In this document: positions 1 through 4,965 of the stretch, in pieces
Position numbering within the stretch: position 1 is the first letter of the stretch
Layout of the letters: each line of letters opens with the position of its first letter
Assembly (NCBI GenBank): GCA_001787035.1
Contig: MFUY01000030.1
Location: 34,959-44,477, forward strand
Direction of reading: 5' to 3'
Source: Candidatus Nomurabacteria bacterium RIFCSPLOWO2_01_FULL_41_12
Lineage (GTDB): Bacteria > Patescibacteriota > Minisyncoccia > Phycocordibacterales > UBA9973
DNA length: 9,519 nucleotides
The notes under the pieces: generated by a model
Database searches by the model: none
Seen by the model: only the letters and a program-made list of their open reading frames with translations
What the model was told of the DNA's origin: nothing
Position numbers and translations under genes: made by a program

Positions 1-519
1 AAGTGGATCTTCGTCCGCGAATAAATCAGTCGCAACCATTGCACCCAAAACCGCTTGCCTGCCTATGCCTCTTTGGTTACTCTCGGTTATAAACGAACCC
101 TCACCAATTATGATATTATGCACATTAAGATAATCCGGCGTAGCGCCAGTTATGGTGGTATTGGTGTTGTTACCCATAGCAACAACTTGGAATCTTCGGG
201 AAACTTCAGGAGAAACAGCCGCAACTCCGTTAATCGATTTTATAATTTCAATGTCCTCATTGTCCAAGGTTTGCGCCGCGCCGCGGCCGGAAGAAACTAT
301 TCCTCGTCCTGGCTGTACCACTCCCGGCAGAATTGTCAGGAGATTTGAACCGAGGCCTTCAATACTTGATTGGATGGATGCTTTAGCGCCATTACCGATG
401 GAAATCATGGCAATGACGGAGGCGATGCCTATCACAATACCCAGCATTGTCAGGCTTGACCGCACAAGATTAGCGGAGAGGGAACTATATGTTTCATTTA
501 TTATATCTATTATTTTCAT
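1..519 (-). CDS. MacB-type ABC transporter permease, N-terminal part (cut by window edge)
   Basis: An open frame runs on the minus strand from an ATG at 517-519 off the left edge, giving 173 codons without a stop. The start has residues typical of MacB/FtsX-type permeases: a short amphipathic N-terminus, then RSSLTMLGIVIGIASVIAM, which is the first membrane helix (about residues 20-40), then a SIGNGAKASIQSSIEGLGSN stretch leading into the extracytoplasmic MacB core domain (periplasmic in diderms). The family forms a dimeric permease that uses its ATPase partner for mechanotransmission (export of peptides, antibiotics, lipopeptides or signals) rather than moving substrate through the membrane helices. 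It lies 34 nt downstream of the ATPase gene and is probably the last gene of the adaptor-ATPase-permease operon. No clear Shine-Dalgarno precedes the ATG. Family assignment is firm; substrate is unknown. Confidence 0.9.
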   Translation of the reverse strand, partial: MKIIDIINETYSSLSANLVRSSLTMLGIVIGIASVIAMISIGNGAKASIQSSIEGLGSNLLTILPGVVQPGRGIVSSGRGAAQTLDNEDIEIIKSINGVAAVSPEVSRRFQVVAMGNNTNTTITGATPDYLNVHNIIIGEGSFITESNQRGIGRQAVLGAMVATDLFADEDPL

Positions 520-553
520 TTGATTTTACGAAATCATGTCGCGCAATCGTCCA

Positions 554-1258
554 TTAAAGCGCGACGCTTCTTTTTGTATGGTTTGTTCTGTCTTCAACCA
601 GTTTTCCGTCTTTTATAAAAAGAATTCTATCAGCATGTTCGGCTATTTCTTTTTCATGGGTAATCAGAATTATCGTGCGGTTCAGTTCTTTATTTAAACG
701 CTCTAATGTGCCGATAACGATTTCTCCTGTTTTGGAATCCAGATTTCCCGTAGGTTCGTCCGCTAAAATAAGCGATGGATTATTAACAAGCGCTCGGGCT
801 ATTGCCACACGCTGAATTTGCCCACCGGAAATTTGATTGGAAAGGTGAAAAAAATGACCTTCATCCAAACCCACGGCGAAGAGAGCTTTTCTGGCCCTTC
901 TCTCCCTCTCTATACCATGTATACCGGCATACACTAAGGGCAATATTACATTCCGCAGCACCGTTGTTCTTGGCAGAAGATTAAAAGACTGAAAGACAAA
1001 ACCGATTTTGTCCCTTCTGATATCCGCCAATCTATCGTCAGACAAAGCAGAAACATCTTGATTGTCCAGAAAATATGTTCCAGAGGTCGGACTATCAAGT
1101 GCGCCTAAAATATGCATTAGAGTTGACTTGCCGGACCCTGAAGGCCCCATGATGGCCACAAACTCTCCGTCGGTAATATTAAAAGAAACATTACTTAAAG
1201 CATTAAACTCAATATCTCCCGTCTTGTAGGTTTTTGTAATATTTTTTATTTCTATCAT
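554..1258 (-). CDS. ABC transporter ATP-binding protein, MacB/LolD-like
   Basis: A 234-residue complete ABC ATPase. Motifs in order: Walker A GPSGSGKST (38-46), Q-loop Q90 in FVFQSFNLLPR, signature ISGGQ (143-147; I replaces the usual L), Walker B LILADEPTG (163-171), D-loop residues NLDS (172-175) and H-loop H201 in ITHE. The FQSFNLLPR and LADEPTGNLDS wording is that of the LolD/MacB/FtsE-type family serving FtsX-like permeases. It would sit on the cytoplasmic face with the permease encoded downstream (34-nt gap), and its ATG is only 10 nt after the stop of the adaptor gene, so the three are almost certainly one operon. Which of the MacB-type exports it powers (peptide, antibiotic, lipid) cannot be told from sequence. 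Confidence 0.96.
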   Translation of the reverse strand: MIEIKNITKTYKTGDIEFNALSNVSFNITDGEFVAIMGPSGSGKSTLMHILGALDSPTSGTYFLDNQDVSALSDDRLADIRRDKIGFVFQSFNLLPRTTVLRNVILPLVYAGIHGIERERRARKALFAVGLDEGHFFHLSNQISGGQIQRVAIARALVNNPSLILADEPTGNLDSKTGEIVIGTLERLNKELNRTIILITHEKEIAEHADRILFIKDGKLVEDRTNHTKRSVAL

Positions 1259-1268
1259 CTCATTAATT

Positions 1269-2975
1269 TTAACGTGTTTGAATTCGAGTACCTCTATTGC
1301 CTCCTGTCGCAGGAGAGCCGAAAATACTGGGCGCTACCGCTTTGGCCGCCGCTCCCAGTATTGTTTTTATTATAATTTCATCGCCTTCTTTTATTCCGGA
1401 AACTATCTCGCTTTCTCTGTCATTAGAGAGGCCGATTTCTACCGGAATTTTGTCTGGAGGAATTTCAGAGACAGAGCCGGCGAGTTCGTCCGTGGATGGG
1501 GCAAGAGACATATTAAAAGCCTCAACATAACTTTTTCCGGATTGGGATTTTACAGCGCTATTCGGCACGACCAGCACCCCTTCTCTTGTGTCTGTGGTGA
1601 TTTCTGCCGATACGCTCATTGCGGTTTTCACTCTTTCATCCTGGGCGCTAAAGCTTATTTTTACAATATAAGTTACGACTCCTTGTGAAATTGTGCCAAC
1701 AGTATCAATGTCTGCGACAATGCCGGAAATAGTCAGGTCCGGGATAGCGTCGAAAGTAAGCGTGGCTTTCTGCCCAATTTTAATTTTTGCCACGTCCACT
1801 TCATTAAGGGAGATTTCCGCAAGCTGGGTCTTAGTTATAAGTGTTGCCACGATTACGCCTGAACTTATCGTGTCAGATTTTTTAATATTTATTTTCGCTA
1901 CAGTGCCGTCAAAAGGCGCGCGAATAAAATAATCCGCCAATTTTTCTTTCGTGTCCTGCAATGCATTTTCTTTTTGTCTTATTGTTAGTTCAGCAGACTT
2001 TATATCTAAATCAGCATTTAGAAAAGAATCTTTGTAGTCTTTTATGCTTGTTTTAGCCGTAAGCAGGGAAAGCAAATGCGCATTGGTTTTGGAAGTATAA
2101 GCGCTTAGGCTTGATTTATGAGTGGCTATGATAGCCGGAGCATCTAAATCATGTCTTTGGATTGAATCATTTACGAAATCAATATAATTATTGGCATTTT
2201 TAACCGCGTCGGCAATCATTTTAGAAGTATCATAAGTTTCCAAAATTATCTTTTCGATTATTGCATTATCGGATGTTCTTGAGGTTGATTTATAATTTTC
2301 AAAATTAACATTGTAAGCTTTTACTGCTAGGTTATAAGAATTTAAAAAGTTTTCTTTGTATAGTATTGCTTTTCCAGAATCTTCACTTGCAACTTTTCCT
2401 ATATACCATTCTATATTGGACTGGCCTGCACTTAAATCGCTATTAAAAAACATGTCGTCTATTCCCGTCATAATTCCCGGCAAGTCAAGAAATACATTTG
2501 AAACATTATTGAAACCATCATCATAAGCCTGCGCCAAATCGGCATTCATATTTTCTTTTGATTTTTCGATTTTTAATTTCTCCAGGGTAATTTTAGCGGA
2601 TTCTAAATTCATTTCCGCGTCGCGCACGGCTTTTTGGGCATCCTTATCGTCAAGCTTCGCAATCAGCCCTCCCGCTCCGATTCTTTGCCCATCTTGTGTC
2701 CCCAGATAAACAACATCCCCAGAGACCTTTGTTTTGACGTCCACTTTACTTAAAGAAGAAACCTGGCCACTACCTGACACGGAGGCGACTACGATACCTC
2801 TTTCCACTTTGGCCGTTACATAACGGGCAACTCCCTCCATGTCGGTGAACTTTTTATATCCCCAATATCCAGCATAGAGGAGCATAATCAGAACAATAAC
2901 GCTGATTATTTTATGGGCAATAAGATAAAATTTTACTTTTTTGATAGTTTTTTCTATTTTTTCGTTAAGTTGCAT
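1269..2975 (-). CDS. membrane-fusion (MacA/HlyD-like) adaptor with enlarged hairpin region
   Basis: A 568-residue periplasmic-adaptor-type protein. One N-terminal membrane helix (about 19-37) follows a Lys-rich cytoplasmic start. The first half of the biotinyl-lipoyl domain is at about 75-110 (VSGDVVYLGTQDGQRIGAGG), the second half at about 352-385 (IRAPFDGTVAKI), then a beta-barrel (386-460) and membrane-proximal domain (465-540, EGVLVVPNSAV; VEIGLSNDRESEIVSGIKEGDEII). Between the lipoyl halves lie about 240 residues, far more than a usual MacA coiled-coil hairpin; roughly 140-320 appears to be an inserted helical segment. In an organism without a classical outer membrane this would act like the Bacillus YknX-type adaptor, linking a MacB permease to the outside. 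It heads the operon with the ATPase and permease; its ATG lies 6 nt after an extended -10, so the mRNA is predicted leaderless. Confidence 0.92.
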   Translation of the reverse strand: MQLNEKIEKTIKKVKFYLIAHKIISVIVLIMLLYAGYWGYKKFTDMEGVARYVTAKVERGIVVASVSGSGQVSSLSKVDVKTKVSGDVVYLGTQDGQRIGAGGLIAKLDDKDAQKAVRDAEMNLESAKITLEKLKIEKSKENMNADLAQAYDDGFNNVSNVFLDLPGIMTGIDDMFFNSDLSAGQSNIEWYIGKVASEDSGKAILYKENFLNSYNLAVKAYNVNFENYKSTSRTSDNAIIEKIILETYDTSKMIADAVKNANNYIDFVNDSIQRHDLDAPAIIATHKSSLSAYTSKTNAHLLSLLTAKTSIKDYKDSFLNADLDIKSAELTIRQKENALQDTKEKLADYFIRAPFDGTVAKINIKKSDTISSGVIVATLITKTQLAEISLNEVDVAKIKIGQKATLTFDAIPDLTISGIVADIDTVGTISQGVVTYIVKISFSAQDERVKTAMSVSAEITTDTREGVLVVPNSAVKSQSGKSYVEAFNMSLAPSTDELAGSVSEIPPDKIPVEIGLSNDRESEIVSGIKEGDEIIIKTILGAAAKAVAPSIFGSPATGGNRGTRIQTR

Positions 2976-2981
2976 AGACTG

Positions 2982-2990
2982 AGTATACCA
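2982..2990 (-). promoter_or_regulatory. extended -10 promoter of the exporter operon
   Basis: On the minus strand the sequence reads TGG-TATACT immediately before CAGTCT-ATG. TATACT (2982-2987) is one mismatch from TATAAT and carries the TGn extension; no good -35 hexamer lies 16-18 nt upstream (an A-run is found there). Only 6 nt separate the -10 from the ATG at 2975, so the expected transcription start (7 nt downstream of the hexamer) is the A of the ATG itself. This is a prediction from spacing, not measured. Confidence 0.6.
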
Positions 2991-3038
2991 TAGATTTTTT
3001 CTACTTTTTTGTTTTATTTAAGAGGACAAAAATTGCTT

Positions 3039-3998
3039 TTATGAGTGCTTTTTATCCAAGAATTTACTATAAAGATGCTTACTTAGAATTATTAAACTTA
3101 ATACAAGAATAAGCAGGATAAGCAGTCCCAGGATACTAGTTGGGAAAAAAGAACCAGCTCCAAAAACAGCTGCTCCGAAAGTAGGCTGATTTTCATTTGA
3201 GCTGTTTTCTTTTATCGTTGAGTTGGCATTTATATTTTGTATTTTAGTTTGCTTTTCACTGCTCGTGACAAAACTTAAAATAGAACCGTTATTTCTCCAA
3301 GAAGAGTTCTCTACGACAGCGCGGAAATAATAAGTCGTGCCAGGCAGGAGTCCTGTAATCGTATTTACATGTTTAACGGACGGAACTACCCCAGTTGATA
3401 TTGGGGTAGTTATATTACCCAAATTTAAACTTGTGCCCCATTCAAACCAAGCATTTGAAGCATCATTGGTTTTATTAAGGATAAGGCCGTTTAATCGTGC
3501 ACCATTATTTGATATAGAATTCGCCGGCGTTGTTATTGCGGTTAAGGCTGAAGGAGAAATAATTGTCGCGTCGTTATCGTTTATATTCAAGTAGTCAGTG
3601 GTAAATGAATCCATGTTTCCATATTGTATTCCGTACGCATTCTGTGTCACAGTCCGAAAGTAATAAGTAGTATTTGCCCCAAGCCCTGAAATATTATAAT
3701 TATAGCTAAAATATCCAGAGCCGTAAGAAATGCGTGGTGTAGAATAACCCAAGTTAGTATTTATGCCATACTCAAACCAAGCGGCGGTGTACAGATTACT
3801 TATTACACTTACCGAGCCGTTCAAAGTCGCGCTGGAAGTAGTAATGTTGCTTGCTGGATGTGTTGTGGAACTTGATTGGTTGCTGGTGTAGATATTTGAA
3901 TATTGCGCGTAACTAAGAACAGGGGAACAAGCAAACAACATAGCTCCCAAAACGGCCATTAGAGTTATTTCAAAAAATTTATTTCTTTTATTGAACAT
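3039..3998 (-). CDS. secreted surface protein with two fibronectin type III-like domains and C-terminal anchor
   Basis: A 319-residue protein with an N-terminal signal sequence (Lys/Arg start, hydrophobic core 11-30, likely cleavage after SYA at 31), two repeats of a fibronectin type III-like module, a linker, and a C-terminal membrane helix (about 288-306) followed by a basic tail. The repeats are about 50-135 and 162-247 and share the landmarks ATLNG / ARLNG, AWFEYG / AWFEWG, TYYFR (111-115; 222-226) and a closing SFTT / SFVT. Asn/Ser/Thr are very abundant. This layout fits a cell-surface adhesion or display protein anchored by its C-terminus; no LPxTG sortase motif is visible. It has its own strong promoter and is on the same strand as the exporter downstream, 63 nt away, which makes a functional link possible but unproven. 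The module may be a cell-wall or host-attachment element; ligand unknown. Confidence 0.85.
   Translation of the reverse strand: MFNKRNKFFEITLMAVLGAMLFACSPVLSYAQYSNIYTSNQSSSTTHPASNITTSSATLNGSVSVISNLYTAAWFEYGINTNLGYSTPRISYGSGYFSYNYNISGLGANTTYYFRTVTQNAYGIQYGNMDSFTTDYLNINDNDATIISPSALTAITTPANSISNNGARLNGLILNKTNDASNAWFEWGTSLNLGNITTPISTGVVPSVKHVNTITGLLPGTTYYFRAVVENSSWRNNGSILSFVTSSEKQTKIQNINANSTIKENSSNENQPTFGAAVFGAGSFFPTSILGLLILLILVLSLIILSKHLYSKFLDKKHS
3384..3411. repeat. 10-bp perfect inverted repeat within the FN3 protein gene
   Basis: AACTACCCCA (3384-3393) and TGGGGTAGTT (3402-3411) are perfect reverse complements separated by 8 nt (GTTGATAT). They lie in the coding sequence of the second FN3-like domain (codons for TTPISTGVV). 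The arms share TACCCC/GGGGTA with the CsoR operator at 4672-4689 but the spacing is much longer. It may be chance, an RNA hairpin or a protein-binding site; the sequence alone cannot decide. Confidence 0.5.
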
Positions 3999-4004
3999 CT
4001 TTCC

Positions 4005-4033
4005 ATTATAGCACTTACTAAAATAAAAGTCAA
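4005..4033 (-). promoter_or_regulatory. sigma-70 promoter of the FN3 surface protein gene
   Basis: On the minus strand: -35 TTGACT (4028-4033), 17-nt spacer, consensus -10 TATAAT (4005-4010), then GGAAAG and the ATG at 3998. The 6-nt gap places the expected start of transcription on the ATG, so GGAAAG would lie upstream of the transcript and cannot work as a ribosome binding site if the prediction holds. The -35 box is only 5 nt from the -35 of the divergent tRNA promoter. Confidence 0.82.
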
Positions 4034-4038
4034 GTTAT

Positions 4039-4067
4039 TTGAATTTTTGGTTAGAAATTGCTAGGCT
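4039..4067 (+). promoter_or_regulatory. putative promoter of tRNA-Arg
   Basis: -35 TTGAAT (4039-4044), 17-nt spacer, -10 TAGGCT (4062-4067, matches TAnnnT), then 7 nt (TCAAACA) to the mature tRNA 5' end at 4075. The expected start is within a base or so of the mature 5' end, so little or no 5' leader would remain for RNase P. The -10 is weak, so this is a moderate-confidence call. Confidence 0.5.
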
Positions 4068-4074
4068 TCAAACA

Positions 4075-4149
4075 GCCCTCATAGTTTAATGGATAGAATG
4101 CGAGCTTGCGGAGTTTGCGATCCAGGTTCGATTCCTGGTGAGGGCACCA
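4075..4149 (+). tRNA. trnR: tRNA-Arg (anticodon GCG), with encoded CCA
   Basis: All four arms can be drawn. The acceptor stem GCCCTCA (4075-4081) pairs perfectly with TGAGGGC (4139-4145), followed by discriminator A4146 and encoded CCA (4147-4149). D-arm is GTTT-AATGGATA-GAAT with G18 G19 A20; the anticodon stem CGAGC/GTTTG encloses loop TTGCGGA, giving anticodon GCG; the variable loop is 4 nt (CGAT); the T-arm is CCAGG-TTCGATT-CCTGG. GCG reads CGC/CGU, so arginine, which is supported by A20 and C35 (arginine identity elements in E. coli). G36-G37 fits TrmD m1G37 modification. Most bacteria use ACG, edited to ICG by TadA, so GCG is unusual. Its 3' end is one base from the stop of a convergent gene. 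Confidence 0.95.
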
Positions 4150-4150
4150 A

Positions 4151-4606
4151 TTAAAACCCCAATACTTCCATTATTTTTTCAGACGCATGCTCTCTCATTT
4201 CTTCTTCAATTACATTTTTCCCAAGCATTATGGAACGGATTTTTTCCGCCTTTGCATTTTCTGTGGGTATTCCCATCACGGGCATAAACAATCTCTCCGA
4301 CTTAATAAAGAGCGTGGGTTTCACCTCCGTTTGCACCCAAAAAGATTTGATATTTTCATAGGGGTAAAGACGAGTTCTGATTTTTAACCCTTTTTCATTT
4401 AATTCATAAGGGACCATGTCGGGTTGCTTAGTTGCGAAAAATCCAAGCAGAATTCCGGAGAGAATAATAAGCGCCGCAAAAAAGTAATTGCCGTAAATAA
4501 TAGACGTGAGAGACGCCGTAAGAGTAATAATTCCAAGCGCCCAAAACCAATCAGCGCTCCGCTCACGTTCTTCATATTCTAAAGCAGACCATTCCAGTTT
4601 TTCCAT
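4151..4606 (-). CDS. small two-helix membrane protein with PH-like C-terminal domain
   Basis: A 151-residue protein. A charged N-terminus with an aromatic patch (LEWSALEYEERERSADWFW) is followed by two closely spaced membrane helices (about 21-38 and 41-57), then a cytoplasmic region of about 90 residues in which YELNEKGLKI, YPYENIKSFWV and the LFIKSERLFMPV strand resemble the beta-strand layout of bacterial PH-like (bPH/YcxB/YdbT-type) domains, ending with an acidic/helical tail. I do not recognise a named family; the domain call is by strand pattern only. The gene is transcribed divergently from csoR across a shared 94-bp region and convergently to the tRNA. Nothing in the protein suggests copper binding. 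The ATG at 4606 lies 6 nt after a consensus -10, supporting this start. Confidence 0.85.
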   Translation of the reverse strand: MEKLEWSALEYEERERSADWFWALGIITLTASLTSIIYGNYFFAALIILSGILLGFFATKQPDMVPYELNEKGLKIRTRLYPYENIKSFWVQTEVKPTLFIKSERLFMPVMGIPTENAKAEKIRSIMLGKNVIEEEMREHASEKIMEVLGF

Positions 4607-4612
4607 AAGCTA

Positions 4613-4642
4613 ATTATAGCATTTATTAATATATTTTTGCAA
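4613..4642 (-). promoter_or_regulatory. promoter of the two-helix membrane protein gene
   Basis: On the minus strand: -35-like TTGCAA (4637-4642, 4 of 6 matches), 18-nt spacer, -10 TATAAT (4613-4618), then TAGCTT and ATG (4606). The 6-nt gap again predicts a leaderless transcript. Confidence 0.72.
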
Positions 4643-4647
4643 AGTAA

Positions 4648-4659
4648 TGGATTAATCCA
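4648..4659. promoter_or_regulatory. 12-bp perfect palindrome at the centre of the divergent region
   Basis: TGGATTAATCCA is a perfect palindrome. It is centred at 4653.5, the exact midpoint between the two divergent start codons (4606 and 4701), lying between the two -35 boxes and 47.5 nt from each predicted transcription start. The position suits an operator or activator site for a regulator other than CsoR, but chance cannot be excluded for 12 bp. Confidence 0.45.
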
Positions 4660-4665
4660 GCCCAC

Positions 4666-4694
4666 TTGACAATACCCCCTAGGGGGTATATATT
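4666..4694 (+). promoter_or_regulatory. promoter of the csoR-copA cluster
   Basis: -35 TTGACA (4666-4671, full consensus), 17-nt spacer, -10 TATATT (4689-4694), then GGGTTC and the csoR ATG at 4701. The spacer is occupied by the CsoR operator, so bound CsoR would block RNA polymerase. With 6 nt between -10 and ATG the mRNA is predicted to start at the ATG. Confidence 0.88.
4672..4689. promoter_or_regulatory. CsoR operator (18-bp perfect palindrome)
   Basis: ATACCCCCT-AGGGGGTAT is a perfect inverted repeat with no central spacer. GC-rich cores flanked by TA/AT ends of this kind are the known operator style of CsoR-family repressors (for example at copZA operons). It fills the spacer between the -35 and -10 of csoR and overlaps the first base of the -10. 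Expected behaviour: apo-CsoR binds and represses; Cu(I)-CsoR leaves. Confidence 0.9.
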
Positions 4695-4700
4695 GGGTTC

Positions 4701-4964
4701 ATGCAAGCAAATAAACAAAAACTAGTCAGAAGGCTCAAAATCCTAGAGGGGCAGGTTAGGGGTCTTCAAAATATGGTTGAAAAAGATGCTTACTGTATTG
4801 ATATTATTACCCAAACTTCCGCCATCAAGCAAGGCTTATCCAATGCTGAAGATGTGCTTTTGGAGGGGCATTTGAGTCATTGCGTAATCAACCAAATAAA
4901 AAAGGGACAAAATGATAAAGCTGTTCATGAGATTTTAAAAGTTTACAAACTTAAGAGGAAATAA
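4701..4964 (+). CDS. csoR: copper-sensing transcriptional repressor CsoR
   Basis: An 87-residue all-helical protein of the CsoR/RcnR family (normal length about 85-120). The family start (LVRRLKILEGQVRGLQNMVEKDAYC) carries the conserved RR-LK-EGQVRG pattern. The Cu(I) ligand set Cys-His-Cys is complete: C32, H57 and C61, with Y31 next to C32 and E77 as the usual outer-shell residues. This separates it from RcnR (Ni/Co), FrmR (formaldehyde) and CstR (persulfide, no His). As apo-protein it binds the palindrome at 4672-4689 in its own promoter and is released by Cu(I). One base separates its stop from copA, so both are on one mRNA. The ATG is chosen because it lies 6 nt after the -10 and gives the normal family N-terminus; there is no Shine-Dalgarno. 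Confidence 0.96.
   Translation: MQANKQKLVRRLKILEGQVRGLQNMVEKDAYCIDIITQTSAIKQGLSNAEDVLLEGHLSHCVINQIKKGQNDKAVHEILKVYKLKRK
4953..4959 (+). promoter_or_regulatory. Shine-Dalgarno sequence for copA
   Basis: AAGAGGA ends 6 nt before the copA ATG and lies within the last codons of csoR. It is the clearest ribosome binding site in the window and contrasts with the first genes of transcripts, which have none. Confidence 0.75.
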
Positions 4965-4965
4965 C

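Noticed and set aside
152..523. A 123-codon plus-strand frame (and another at 55-348) opposite the permease gene
   Set aside because: The minus strand over the same bases encodes a clear MacB-type permease start; the plus frames have no recognisable domain and are antisense shadows.
1278..1932. Plus-strand frames opposite the adaptor gene
   Set aside because: The minus-strand protein has full adaptor domains throughout; these frames are shadows without recognisable content.
2976..3038. Intrinsic terminator between the FN3 gene and the adaptor gene
   Set aside because: Only a 4-bp A-T stem around GCAA could be drawn, too weak to call.
3040..3140. Sortase signal (LPxTG) in the FN3 protein tail
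   Set aside because: The region before the helix reads SFFPTSILG, without an LPxTG-type motif; treated as a membrane anchor only.
3925..3945. Lipoprotein lipobox at C24 of the FN3 protein (LFAC)
   Set aside because: F at -2 does not fit the usual lipobox, and a good signal peptidase I site (SYA) follows at 29-31.
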